Positions 55,335-63,893 of a DNA stretch of 64,000 nt are shown piece after piece; positions within the stretch are counted from its first letter, which is position 1, and every line of letters begins with the position of its first letter. Source of the DNA: RYN-230 sp963720645 (lineage in GTDB: Bacteria; Actinomycetota; Actinomycetes; Streptosporangiales; Streptosporangiaceae); NCBI GenBank assembly GCA_963720645.1, contig CAVRFX010000026.1, positions 310,001 through 374,000 of the forward strand. The letters are read 5' to 3'. The translations under genes and the position numbers were made by a program. The notes under the pieces were generated by a model that saw only the letters and a program-made list of their open reading frames with translations, had not been told where the DNA came from and searched no databases.

Positions 55335-56461
55335 CTAGCCCGCCAGGATCTGCTCCAGCCGGCGCGCCACCAGGTCCCAGCGCCACTCGCGGTCCACCCA
55401 GGCCAGGCCTTTCTCGCCCATGGCCCGGGCCCCCGCGGGGTCGGCGAGCAGCTCGTTGAGCCGGTCCGCGAGAGCCGCCACGTCGCGTCCCGGGACCACG
55501 TAGCCGGTTTCCCCGCTGAGCACCGCGTCCGGCGCGCCGCCGGAGTCACCCGCGATGACCGGCAGCCCGGTGGCGGAGGCTTCCAGGTAGACGATGCCCA
55601 GGCCCTCGACGTCCAGGCCGCCGCGCCGGGTCCGGCAGGGCATCGCGAACACGTCACCCGCGTCGTAGTAGGCGGGCAGTTCCGCGTCCGGCACCTGACC
55701 GGTGAACACGACCGAGTCAGCGACGCCGAGCTGGCGGGCGAGCTGCCGCAGCCGCCCGGTCTCCGGGCCGCTGCCAACCAGCAGCAGAACCGGATCGCCG
55801 GGCCGCGCTGAACCATCGGCCAGGCCCGGATGAGGGTGTCCTGGCCCTTGCGCTTGACCAGCCGGGACACGCAGACGACCACGGGCCGTCCGGCCAGGCC
55901 GAGCCGCTCCCGGACGGCGGCCCCGCCCGCGCCCGGGTGGAACGCCTCGGTGTCCACTCCCGGGGCCAGCCGGGCCATCCGCGCCGCCGCCGCCGGCGAG
56001 AGGGCCCGGGCCAGCCGGACCCGGAAGTACTCGCCGAGGTAGGTCACGACGTCGGCCGACTCACCGATCCGGTGCAGCAGGCTGCGGGCGACCGGCAGCG
56101 CGGCCCAGCCCGCCTCGTGGCCGTGGGTCAGGGCGACGATCCGCCGGGCGCCGGCGGCGCGGAGCGCGGGAGCCAGCAGTCCCAGCGGCGCGGCCGCGCC
56201 GAACAGCACCGTGTCGCAGCCATGCTCGGTCAGGGCCCGGACCGCACGGCGGCGCACCGACGGCACGGGCAGCATCAGCGAGGTCGGGTGACGCAGTACC
56301 GGGAACGGCTGCCGCTGGTCGAACTCGGCGGCGCCCTCCCAGGCGGGCGCGTACACGACGACCTGGCCCGGGGGCAGCCGCAGGGCCAGGGCATGCACGA
56401 ACGACTGGATGCCGCCGGCCCGCGGCGGGAAGTCGTTGGTGACGATCAGGATCTTTGCCAT
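55335..56461 (-). CDS. PimB-like GT4 mannosyltransferase (apparent frameshift)
   Basis: About 375 residues; GDP-mannose-dependent glycosyltransferase similar to PimB', adding mannose to phosphatidylinositol mannosides. MAKILIVTNDFPPRAGGIQSFVHALALRLPPGQVVVYAP, HGHEAGWAALPVARSLLHRIGESADVVTYLGEYFRVRL, APGVDTEAFHPG, VVVCVSRLVKRKGQDTLIRAWP; frame change near 55805; then VVFTGQVPDAELPAYYDAGDVFAMPCRTRRGGLDVEGLGIVYLEASATGLPVIAGDSGGAPD (GT4 E-x7-E region). Downstream of the NlpC/P60 gene, separated by a terminator. Confidence 0.88.
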
Positions 56462-56472
56462 CTGGGGAGGAT

Positions 56473-56513
56473 CATAGCGGCGCCCCCGGAACGTTCCCGG
56501 GGGCGCCGCTATG
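56473..56513 (-). terminator. Hairpin terminator after the NlpC/P60 gene
   Basis: A perfect 17-bp stem (56473-56489 with 56497-56513; core GCGGCGCCCCCGG) and 7-base loop lies between the NlpC/P60 stop and the mannosyltransferase start on the minus strand. It should end the endopeptidase transcript. Confidence 0.85.
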
Positions 56514-56548
56514 CCGCGTCCGTGCCGCTGGCCTCAAGGGGCCAGAGT

Positions 56549-57634
56549 TCAGGGCCTCGCGGCGCTGTCCAGGTTCGACCGGTACCAGCCGGCCAGCGCG
56601 ACCTTCTCCACGTTCAGGCCGGTCTGCGGTGCGTCGATCAGGTAGCCGCCACCGACGTAGATGCCCACATGGCCATCACCGTCGAAAAACAGCAGGTCAC
56701 CGGGCTGCAGGGCGCTGGTAGAGACCGCAGGCAGCGCGGCCACCTGCTCGTAGGTGGTCCGCGGGATGGACACCCCAGCGTAGGCCCACGCCGCCTGGAC
56801 GAGTCCCGAGCAGTCGAACGAACTCGGCCCGGTTGCCCCGTACACGTAGGGGTCACCCAGCTTGGAGTAGGCGTAGGCCACGGCCTTCCCGGCCTGGCTG
56901 CTGGTCGGGACGTTGTTCGTCGCGGCCGTGCTGCCGCCGGCCCCGATGGTGGAGGTGGTGGTCACCGTCTGCTGCTGCTGCGCGGTGAGCGTGGCCAGCA
57001 GGGCCTTCTTCTGGGACAGCGACTTGCCGAGCGACTTCTTGCGGGCCAGGCGCTGCGCATCCAGGGTTGCTATCCCCTGCTCGGTCCGCTTCGCGGTGAG
57101 CTGGGCTCCCTGGAGCTGGCGGGCCGCCTCGACGAACTCGTTTACCTGGGCCGCCCGGGCGCTGGACAGCTGCAGGAGCACCGACGCCTGGCTCAGCACG
57201 GCCTGGGGGTTGTTGGAGGTCAGCAGGGCACCCATGGAGGTCATGGTGCCGTTCTCATAGGCGGTCGAGGCGATGGCCGCGATCTCGCTGCGCATCGACT
57301 CGAACTTGGCCCGGTCGGCCCGGATCTCGCGATTGACCAGGGCGAGCCGCTGCTTGGCGTTACTGAGCTGCTGCTCGGACTGGTCGTACATCTGGGCCGC
57401 CTGGTCCTCCTGGGAGGTGAGCCGGTTCACCGACTTCTGGACCTGGCTGACCGTGGGCTTGGGTGCGGCCCCGGCCGAACTCGCGAAGGCGGCGAAGGTC
57501 CCGGCGACGACCACGCTGGCGCCGATGGCCACCCCGCGGCGCAGAATCACGGTGCGCCGGGCCGATGTGTCCCGTAGCAGCGCGCGGGAGCGCGCAGGCT
57601 CAGCATCTGGACGCGTACTCACGTACGTGATCAC
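56549..57634 (-). CDS. Secreted NlpC/P60 peptidoglycan endopeptidase with coiled coil
   Basis: 361 residues. After an Arg-rich start, a signal peptide (RRGVAIGASVVVAGTFAAFASSAGA), a coiled coil (about 60-230, SQVQKSVNRLTSQEDQAAQMYDQ...) and a C-terminal NlpC/P60 domain (GKAVAYAYSKLGDPYVYGATGPSSFDCSGLVQAAW with catalytic Cys; GHVGIYVGGGYLIDAP with catalytic His). RipA-like cell-wall hydrolase for septation or spore germination. GTG 57634 or GTG 57622 start. Controlled by a ydaO-type c-di-AMP riboswitch upstream. Confidence 0.93.
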   Translation of the reverse strand: MITYVSTRPDAEPARSRALLRDTSARRTVILRRGVAIGASVVVAGTFAAFASSAGAAPKPTVSQVQKSVNRLTSQEDQAAQMYDQSEQQLSNAKQRLALVNREIRADRAKFESMRSEIAAIASTAYENGTMTSMGALLTSNNPQAVLSQASVLLQLSSARAAQVNEFVEAARQLQGAQLTAKRTEQGIATLDAQRLARKKSLGKSLSQKKALLATLTAQQQQTVTTTSTIGAGGSTAATNNVPTSSQAGKAVAYAYSKLGDPYVYGATGPSSFDCSGLVQAAWAYAGVSIPRTTYEQVAALPAVSTSALQPGDLLFFDGDGHVGIYVGGGYLIDAPQTGLNVEKVALAGWYRSNLDSAARP

Positions 57635-57649
57635 GCTCCTTCTTCCACT

Positions 57650-57850
57650 CCGCCTACCGGGTGAGCTGACGGGTTCGGGCTGTGGAAGATGCCCTACGGC
57701 CGGGTCACGGTACGGCCGACCGCATCGCGGTGACCGCGATGCGCGAAGCCATAGTGCGACCTGGCCGATTCACCCCTGAAGGTCTGCCATCCGGGCTGAT
57801 CCCGGGACAATCCTCCGGTGGGTCCCCGGCTCTCCGGCTGGCCGTCCTAT
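57650..57850 (-). promoter_or_regulatory. ydaO/yuaA c-di-AMP riboswitch
   Basis: On the minus strand the leader of the NlpC/P60 gene contains the ydaO consensus: GGAGAGCCGGGGACCCA (57821-57838), CAGGGGTGAAT (about 57766-57776), GTAGGGC, and the invariant 3' part AGCCCGAACCCGTCAGCTCA (57661-57680). It ends about 20 bp before the start codon. c-di-AMP binding normally switches off such cell-wall hydrolase genes in actinomycetes. Confidence 0.92.
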
Positions 57851-57978
57851 GCCAGCGCGAAGACTCGGCGGTGGCCGGCCGCCGTCACCATAGTGGTGGC
57901 TGGGGAGCGAACCGACCGGGGCTGACACTAGTGAAGCTCACAAGGGGAATTCAACCGCTTCGCGAACTCCCGTGACCT

Positions 57979-58350
57979 GCTTGACCATCGCCATGCGCTT
58001 CTGTTCCCGCAGATTGCCCGCTGGGACGGCGTTCCGGCTGCCCGCCAGGGCGAGAATCCGGGCGGCGAGGCCACGCCCGGCGCGGCGCGTCCCGGCGTGT
58101 CCTGGGCGGGGCGGTCGCTGTCAGGGCCGCGGACGGTCGCCGTCCGGCCCCGGACGGTCGCCGTCCGGCCTCTGGGGGGTCGCCGTCAGGGCCGCGGACG
58201 GTCGCCGTCCGGCCCCGGACGGTCGCCGTCCGGCCTCTGGGGGGTCGCCGTCAGGGCCGCGGACGGTCGCCGTCCGGCCCCGGGCGCGCCCGGGCGCGCA
58301 CCCGCCCGGATGGCGGCGCAGTCCTGGTCACGGTGCATGCCTGCCCCGGT
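57979..58350. other. Gene-free stretch with tandem repeats
   Basis: Between the riboswitch promoter region and the small zinc-finger gene no protein is supported. It holds the 65-bp tandem repeat described separately; other frames lack normal codon bias. Confidence 0.6.
58113..58282. repeat. 65-bp tandem repeat, about 2.6 copies
   Basis: Units begin at 58113, 58178 and 58243 (GGTCGCCGTCAGGGCCGCGG), each containing two shorter GACGGTCGCCGTCCGG subrepeats that are self-complementary. Position 3' of a small gene. Confidence 0.9.
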
Positions 58351-58539
58351 TCAGGACGCCTTGGCCGAGGGGCGCAGCAGCAGCGGCGAGACCAGCCGCG
58401 CGTCGGCGAGCACCCGGAGCGCCCGCCGTTCGGCCGGGTCGAGGTCGGCCACCGGCTCACCGTCGGCGAGCAGGGCGGTGACCACACAGTCCGGGCAGGC
58501 GATGTCACGCATTTCACAGCGGTCACATTCGATCAGCAT
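58351..58539 (-). CDS. Small actinobacterial cysteine-rich protein
   Basis: 62 residues: MLIECDRCEMRDIACPDCVVTALL (two CxxC pairs, probable zinc site), then DLDPAERRALRVLADARLVSPLLLRPS. A short conserved actinobacterial family of unknown role. ATG 58539 follows GGAGGAGAG. Lies about 700 bp from the NlpC gene. Confidence 0.8.
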   Translation of the reverse strand: MLIECDRCEMRDIACPDCVVTALLADGEPVADLDPAERRALRVLADARLVSPLLLRPSAKAS

Positions 58540-58680
58540 CTCTCCTCCTCTGGTTGACTCCCGCCTCCCGGGCCAGGGCCCCGGTGCGGCGTCGCGGCGC
58601 CCGCTGGGGAGCGCTTCGGAGATCACGCTAGGTGGGGGTACTGACACTCCGGCCGACGGCGGGCCTGGGATGATCCGGGC

Positions 58681-59433
58681 ATGCCCGATGATGACCGCAG
58701 CGCAGCACAGCACCAGCGCCAGGCCTCGTCCTTCGGCGCCGTCGCGGACCTCTACGAGCGCGGACGGCCGCCTTACCCGCCCGAAGCCGTCGACTGGCTG
58801 CTGCCGGACAGCGCGTCTCGGGTGCTCGACCTCGGCGCGGGTACCGGGAAGCTCACCCGCCAGCTTCGCGACCGCGGCCTGGATGTGATCGCGGTGGAGC
58901 CGTCCGCGGGCATGCGGGAACAACTGGCCCGCGCGGTGCCGGACGTCACCGTGCACCCGGGGTCGGCGGAGGAGATCCCGCTGGCCGACGGCTCCGTCGA
59001 CGCGGTGCTGGTCGCCCAGGCGTGGCACTGGGTGGACCGCAGCCGCGCCGTGCCGGAGGTGGCCCGCGTGCTCGTCCCGGGCGGGCGGCTCGGCCTGGTG
59101 TGGAACATCCGGGACGAGCGGGAGGACTGGGTGGCCGAACTGGGCCGGATCCTGCACGACCCTGGCGAGCATCGCAGCCAGGACCGCGGGCTCATCGGGC
59201 CCCCGTTCGGGCCGGTCGAGCGCTGCGACGTGGAGTGGACGCACCGGCTCAGCCCGGACGAGCTGATCGACCTCGCGGCCTCGCGAAGCTACGTGATCAC
59301 GATGCCGGATGAGCAGCGGGCCGCCGTGCTGGCCGCGGTGCGGCGGCTGGCCGCCACCCATCCCGGCCTGGCGGGGTCGGACGAGCTGGTGCTGCCCTAC
59401 GTGACCGAGTGCTATCGGGCCTCGCTGGGCTGA
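58681..59433 (+). CDS. SAM-dependent methyltransferase (class I)
   Basis: 250 residues. SSFGAVADLYERGRPPYPPEAVDWLL, SAM loop VLDLGAGTGKLTRQL, IAVEPSAGMREQL, VAQAWHWVDRSRAVPEVARVLVPGGRLGLVWN. Belongs to the Methyltransf_11 family; substrate unknown. Confidence 0.87.
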   Translation: MPDDDRSAAQHQRQASSFGAVADLYERGRPPYPPEAVDWLLPDSASRVLDLGAGTGKLTRQLRDRGLDVIAVEPSAGMREQLARAVPDVTVHPGSAEEIPLADGSVDAVLVAQAWHWVDRSRAVPEVARVLVPGGRLGLVWNIRDEREDWVAELGRILHDPGEHRSQDRGLIGPPFGPVERCDVEWTHRLSPDELIDLAASRSYVITMPDEQRAAVLAAVRRLAATHPGLAGSDELVLPYVTECYRASLG

Positions 59434-59499
59434 GCCGGCCGGGAGTGCCGCCGGCGTGCCTGGGCCAGGAGTGTCGGTAGCCAGGCATACCGTGACAGC

Positions 59500-60234
59500 G
59501 TGATCATGCTCGACAGGTCGGTACGGGACTGGTGGCAGGACGGGCTGGCGGCAGCCAGGATGCGCCTGCGCCACCCGCGGACCCGCGGAATCCGGCGGCG
59601 CCCGCTCGGAACGCTCGATTTCGTCGTGGTCGACGTGGAGACCACGGGCTGGTCACCGGATGCGGACGGAATCACCGAGATCGGGGCGGTCCGGCTGAGC
59701 GGCGGGCGGATCTGCGCGGAATTCGCCACCCTGGTCAACCCGGGCCGGATCATCCCGCCGGACATCGTCGCGCTGACCGGCATCACCGACGCCATGGTCG
59801 GCCTCGCTCCCCCGGTCGGCGCGGTGCTGCCCGGCTTCCTCGACTTCGCCCGCGGTGCCGTGCTCACCGCGCACAACGCGCCCTTTGACATCGGCTTCCT
59901 CAGCGCGGCGTGTGCCGGTGCCGGGCGGCGCTGGCCCGCTCCGCCGGTGGTGGACACGGTCACCCTGGCCCGGCTCCTGCTCACCGGGGACGAGGTGCCG
60001 AACTGCAAGCTGGCCACGCTGGCGGATTTTTTCGGCGCTCCCGCTCTTCCGCACCATCGCGCGCTGGCCGATGCCCGGGCCACCGCGGCGGTGCTGGCTG
60101 CCCTGCTGGACCGGCTGCCCGCGGCCGGGGTGCGGACGCTCGCCCAGCTCAGCGCGGCAGAGCGGGCGGCCGCCCGGCGGGCTGCTCCGCGGCTTGCCTC
60201 CGCCGCCGCGGAAGGTTCGCGGCCCGGCGGGTGA
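59500..60234 (+). CDS. DEDDh 3'-5' exonuclease, DnaQ/PolC epsilon-like
   Basis: 244 residues. FVVVDVETTGWSPDADGITEIGAVRL (first DE), VNPGRIIPPDIVALTGITDAMV, FARGAVLTAHNAPFDIGFLSAAC (second D), HHRALADARATAAVLAALL (H and last D). Possible roles: proofreading subunit or repair exonuclease. GTG 59500 or ATG 59506. Followed by the Lrp-domain gene, in the order seen in other actinomycetes. Confidence 0.88.
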   Translation: MIMLDRSVRDWWQDGLAAARMRLRHPRTRGIRRRPLGTLDFVVVDVETTGWSPDADGITEIGAVRLSGGRICAEFATLVNPGRIIPPDIVALTGITDAMVGLAPPVGAVLPGFLDFARGAVLTAHNAPFDIGFLSAACAGAGRRWPAPPVVDTVTLARLLLTGDEVPNCKLATLADFFGAPALPHHRALADARATAAVLAALLDRLPAAGVRTLAQLSAAERAAARRAAPRLASAAAEGSRPGG

Positions 60235-60381
60235 GCAGCGGTACGCTACGCCGGACGGACCCGCCTGCGCGGCCCGGCCAGGGCGCCCGGCCCGCACGGC
60301 TGGCCGGCCCGGGCAGGCTGAACAAGGACGCCGGGGCAAGGTGAGCCGAGGCAGGCCAGTCAGGCCTTAAGGAGGCAGCAG

Positions 60382-60666
60382 GTGATCACCGCGATCGTTC
60401 TGTTGAAGGCCGATGTGGCGCGGATCCCCGAGACGGCGGAGATAGTCGCCCAGATCCCGCAGGTCACCGAGGTCTACTCGGTGACCGGTGAGTTCGACCT
60501 GGTGGCCCTGGTCCGGGTGCGCGCGCACGAGGAACTGGCCGACGTGATCCCCGGCACGCTCAACCGGGTCGAGGGCGTCACGCACACCGAGACGCACATC
60601 GCGTTCCGCACCTACTCCCGGCACGACCTCGAGGCCGCGTTCGCGCTCGGCTACGACGAGGGCTGA
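60382..60666 (+). CDS. Lrp/AsnC ligand-binding (RAM) domain protein
   Basis: 94 residues, without the DNA-binding half: MITAIVLLKADVARIPETAEIVAQIPQVTEVYSVTGEFDLVALVRVRAHEELADVIPGTLNRVEGVTHTETHIAF. A stand-alone RAM domain, as found in many actinomycetes; it may bind an amino acid and modulate other Lrp proteins. GTG 60382 after AAGGAGG. Followed by a hairpin terminator. Confidence 0.88.
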   Translation: MITAIVLLKADVARIPETAEIVAQIPQVTEVYSVTGEFDLVALVRVRAHEELADVIPGTLNRVEGVTHTETHIAFRTYSRHDLEAAFALGYDEG

Positions 60667-60668
60667 AA

Positions 60669-60718
60669 TCGCTGGCGGGGCGGGGCCCGCCGCAGGCGGG
60701 TTCCCGCCGAGCCAGCGA
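60669..60718 (+). terminator. Terminator after the Lrp-domain gene
   Basis: Outer stem TCGCTGGC (60669-60676) with GCCAGCGA (60711-60718) and an inner stem GCCCGCC/GGCGGGT form one long GC-rich hairpin directly after the stop codon. A second hairpin CCGGGGGC/GCCCCCGG (60775-60795) lies closer to trpD and may terminate it. Confidence 0.7.
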
Positions 60719-60804
60719 CCCGCCCGGCAACCGCAGTAGTGGAAGTGGCGCCGGGAGCGGGCACGCTGGGGGATCCGGGGGCTCGGGCCCCCGGGCTAAC
60801 ACGG

Positions 60805-61872
60805 TTAGCTCACCCGGGCCAGCCGCTGGCTGGCCGCTACCCAGCGGTCGAGCAGGTCCGCCGCAGCCCCGGAATCGAGGGCCGCACCGGCCTGGGCGAA
60901 CCCCCCGGCGAGGGCCTTGTCCAGCGCCTCGGCGCCCTGGACCCCGGCTGACGCGGCGAGCGCGGCACCAGCGTTCAGCTGCACGGTGTCCCGTACCGGG
61001 CCCCGCTCACCGCCGAGCACCGCACGGGCCACCGCCGCGTTGTGCTCACGGTCCCCCCCGCGCAGGTCCTCCGGCCGGGCCCGCTCCAGCCCCAGCACCG
61101 CGGGATCGAACACGGTCTGGGTCACCGTGCCGTCGTGCACCACCCAGACGGTGGAGGTGGTCGTGGGGGTCAGCTCGTCCAGCCCGTCGTCGCCGTGGAA
61201 GACCAGCGCCGAGCAGCCGCGCCCGGCCAGCACCCCCGCGACGACCCCGCCCATCCGCGGGTCCGAGACCCCCACGGCCTGGGCTCCCGGACGGGCCGGG
61301 TTGGCCAGCGGGCCGAGGAAGTTGAACACGGTGGGCACGCCGAGCTCGCCCCGCGCGACCGAGGCGTGGCGCAGGGCCGGGTGGTAGAGCGGTGCGAACA
61401 GGAACGCGATCCCGGTCTCCTCCGCGAGCTGCGCGCTCGCCGCCGGGGGGAGGTCGATGACCACGCCCAGCGCTTCGAGGACGTCCGCGGCGCCGCACGC
61501 GGACGAGGCGGCACGGTTGCCGTGCTTGACCACCCGCACGCCGGCCGCCGCCGCGACGATCGCTCCCATGGTGGAGATGTTGACCGTGTGCGCGCCGTCC
61601 CCGCCGGTGCCGACCAGGTTGACGAGATCGCCGGGCACGCTGATGGGGGTGGCCTTGCGCAGCATCACCTGGGCCAGCCCGGCCAGCTCGCCAGGCGTCT
61701 CGCCCTTCATCCGCAGGGCCACGCCGAACCCGGCCACCTGGACCGGGGTCGCGGCACCCTCCATGATCTCGTTCATCGCCCAGGCGGCCTCGTCGGGGCT
61801 GAGCGTCTCGCGCCGGATCAGCGCGCCGATGAGGGCGCGCCAGGACGGCGGCCGGGGCGCGGTGGGATGCAT
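60805..61872 (-). CDS. trpD: Anthranilate phosphoribosyltransferase
   Basis: Second step of tryptophan synthesis, transferring a phosphoribosyl group to anthranilate. 355 residues. NLVGTGGDGAHTVNIST (PRPP/anthranilate loop), VKHGNRAASSACGAADVLEALG, LFAPLYHPALRHASVARGELGVPTVFNFLGPLANPARP, VFHGDDGLDELTPTT. In the chromosome of actinomycetes trpD commonly lies apart from the main trp cluster, next to respiratory genes, as here. Twenty bp downstream of the response-regulator-like gene. Confidence 0.95.
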   Translation of the reverse strand: MHPTAPRPPSWRALIGALIRRETLSPDEAAWAMNEIMEGAATPVQVAGFGVALRMKGETPGELAGLAQVMLRKATPISVPGDLVNLVGTGGDGAHTVNISTMGAIVAAAAGVRVVKHGNRAASSACGAADVLEALGVVIDLPPAASAQLAEETGIAFLFAPLYHPALRHASVARGELGVPTVFNFLGPLANPARPGAQAVGVSDPRMGGVVAGVLAGRGCSALVFHGDDGLDELTPTTTSTVWVVHDGTVTQTVFDPAVLGLERARPEDLRGGDREHNAAVARAVLGGERGPVRDTVQLNAGAALAASAGVQGAEALDKALAGGFAQAGAALDSGAAADLLDRWVAASQRLARVS

Positions 61873-61892
61873 CGTCCCGCTCGCCGGGGCGC

Positions 61893-62294
61893 TCAGCCGC
61901 CGGCCTGGGCGGCCAGGTGCTCGGCCCGCTGGCGCATCAGGCCGGCGAGGGCGGCCGCGAACGCGACCGGATCGATCGGGTGGCTGGTCACGGCGTCCGC
62001 GCCGGACCAGGTGGCGAGCCAGCCATCGTCCGCCCGGCCCACCACGAGCAGGACCGGCGGGCAGTCGTGGATCTCATCCTTGGCCTGGCGGCAGACTCCC
62101 ATGCCGCCCGGCCGAGCCTCGCCGTCCAGCACCATGACGTCCGCGCCACCCGCGTCGAGCAGGCGGATGAGCGCCGGCTCGGTGGCCACCGGGATGATCT
62201 CGGCCTCGGGCACGTCGGGGGCGGGGCGGCGCCCGATGGCAAGCTGCATGCGGGCGCGGGTGTCCGCATCATGGCTGTAGACAACGACCTTCAT
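61893..62294 (-). CDS. Response-regulator-like protein (degenerate receiver)
   Basis: 133 residues: MKVVVYSHDADTRARMQLAIGR..., EIIPVATEPALIRLLDAGGADVMVLDGEARPGGMGVCRQAKDEI, LLVVGRADDGWLATWSGADAVTSHPIDPVAFAAAL. A receiver-like fold: Asp in VMVLDGEA would be the phosphorylation site, but the acidic pair at the N-terminus is SHDAD and the usual switch Lys is missing, so activation by phosphorylation is doubtful. Divergent from ctaE and probably co-transcribed with trpD. Confidence 0.75.
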   Translation of the reverse strand: MKVVVYSHDADTRARMQLAIGRRPAPDVPEAEIIPVATEPALIRLLDAGGADVMVLDGEARPGGMGVCRQAKDEIHDCPPVLLVVGRADDGWLATWSGADAVTSHPIDPVAFAAALAGLMRQRAEHLAAQAGG

Positions 62295-62362
62295 AGAACT
62301 GGATGGTACCGACACGGGGGGTCGGCCGACGCTCGCCTACGGGTTGTCGTAATAATGACCTC

Positions 62363-63007
62363 GTGGCCACCGCATCCGTCACCGAGAAGGCACCCACCCC
62401 CCGCCCGCCCAGCGCGCGGCCGAACCTGGTCAGCGTGGGCACCATCGTGTGGCTTTCCTCGGAACTCATGTTCTTCGCGGCGCTGTTCGCGATCTACTTC
62501 ACGATCCGCTCCGTGGATAAGGGCAACGGCCTCCCCTGGCCGGGCGCCCACCTCGACCTGACCCTGGGCTCGATCAACACCACGGTGCTGCTGCTGTCCA
62601 GCGTGACCTGCCAGCTCGGGGTGTTCGCGGTAGAGCGCGGCCAGATCAGGCGGACGGGCCGGGTCTGGCAGATGTCGCGCTGGGGGCTGCGCGAGTGGTA
62701 CGTCCTGTCGTTCCTGATGGGCCTGTACTTCGTCTGCGGCCAGGGCTATGAGTACCTGGGCCTGATCCACGACGGGCTGACCTTGCAGTCCAGTGGCTAC
62801 GGCTCTGTCTTCTTCATCCCCACCGGGTTCCACGGGCTGCACGTGACCGGCGGGCTCGTCGCGTTCCTGTTCGTGCTGGGACGCACCTACGTGGCCAAGA
62901 CCTTCACGCACGAGCAGCAGGTCAGCGCGATCGTTGTCTCCTACTACTGGCACTTCGTGGATGTCGTATGGATCGGGCTGTTCACCACGATCTACCTCAT
63001 CCACTGA
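62363..63007 (+). CDS. ctaE: Cytochrome c oxidase subunit III
   Basis: 214 residues, five membrane segments. VSVGTIVWLSSELMFFAALFAIYFTIR, INTTVLLLSSVTCQLGVFAVERGQIR, MSRWGLREWYVLSFLMGLYFVCGQGYEY, GSVFFIPTGFHGLHVTGGLVAFLFVL, SYYWHFVDVVWIGLFTTIYL. Subunit of the aa3 oxidase that, in actinomycetes, forms a supercomplex with the cytochrome bcc complex encoded just downstream. GTG 62363 chosen since it opens the soluble N-terminus. Confidence 0.93.
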   Translation: MATASVTEKAPTPRPPSARPNLVSVGTIVWLSSELMFFAALFAIYFTIRSVDKGNGLPWPGAHLDLTLGSINTTVLLLSSVTCQLGVFAVERGQIRRTGRVWQMSRWGLREWYVLSFLMGLYFVCGQGYEYLGLIHDGLTLQSSGYGSVFFIPTGFHGLHVTGGLVAFLFVLGRTYVAKTFTHEQQVSAIVVSYYWHFVDVVWIGLFTTIYLIH

Positions 63008-63089
63008 GGGCCGCTGCGCCGAATACATCAGCACAGCAGCGGCCTGACTCCCTAACCACAAGAGCACAGACCAGAAGACGAGGGCTCCA

Positions 63090-63893
63090 TTGAGCTGGAT
63101 CATCGCGCGGCGCCGGCGGCCGGTCGCCGGCGATGCCGTGGTGCTGCTTGGGCTCATCGCGGTGGGCGTCATCTACGCGGCGTTCACCACCCAGGGCACC
63201 CCAGCCTCCGCGTCCTCCCCCGGCGTCTCCTCGCGCGAGACCGCGGTGGGCAGGCAACTGTTCGTGCAGAACTGCTCCAGCTGCCACGGCCTCATGGCCC
63301 AGGGCACGAGTAGCGGCCCCAGCCTGATCGGGGTGGGCGCGGCCGCGGTGGACTTCCAGGTCAGCACCGGCCGGATGCCGCTCAAGGAGATTGACGCCGA
63401 GGCGCCGCGCAAGCCGCCCGTGCTGAACACGGCGCAGACCCACGCGATCGCGGCCTACATTTCCTCGCTCGGCGGTGGCCCGGCCATCCCGGGGGCTGCC
63501 CAGGTGAGCACCCAGGGCGCTGACGTGGGCCTCGGCCAGGAACTGTTCACCACGAACTGCTCCCAGTGCCACAACTTCGTGGGGGCGGGCGGGGCGCTCA
63601 CCTACGGGAAGTACGCTCCCGCGCTGACCCAGTCCACGCCGACCCAGATCTACGAGGCCATGCTCACCGGCCCGGAGGCCATGCCCGTGTTCAACGACAG
63701 CACGATCACCCCGAGTGAGAAGCGGGACATGATCGCGTACATCACCGAGACCCGCTCCTCGCCCAACCCCGGCGGCTTCAGCCTCGGGCGCATCGGGCCG
63801 GTGACCGAGGGGCTCGTCGGCTGGATCGGCGGAATCGGCGCGCTGGTGCTGGCTGCACTGTGGATCACGGCTAAGCGGCGGGTGCACGAATGA
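63090..63893 (+). CDS. qcrC: Diheme cytochrome c subunit of the bcc complex
   Basis: 267 residues. N-terminal membrane segment (VVLLGLIAVGVIYAAF), two heme c motifs CSSCH and CSQCH, each in a cytochrome c fold (GRQLFVQNCSSCHGLMAQGTSSGPSL; LGQELFTTNCSQCHNF), and a C-terminal anchor (GGIGALVLAALWITAKRR). Passes electrons straight to the aa3 oxidase. The TTG start at 63090 is unusual; TGA overlaps the qcrA ATG (ATGA). Confidence 0.94.
   Translation: MSWIIARRRRPVAGDAVVLLGLIAVGVIYAAFTTQGTPASASSPGVSSRETAVGRQLFVQNCSSCHGLMAQGTSSGPSLIGVGAAAVDFQVSTGRMPLKEIDAEAPRKPPVLNTAQTHAIAAYISSLGGGPAIPGAAQVSTQGADVGLGQELFTTNCSQCHNFVGAGGALTYGKYAPALTQSTPTQIYEAMLTGPEAMPVFNDSTITPSEKRDMIAYITETRSSPNPGGFSLGRIGPVTEGLVGWIGGIGALVLAALWITAKRRVHE

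Noticed and set aside
58097..58888. Plus-strand frame through the 65-bp repeats into the methyltransferase
   Set aside because: Repeat-driven open frame without a domain; overlaps real genes on both sides.
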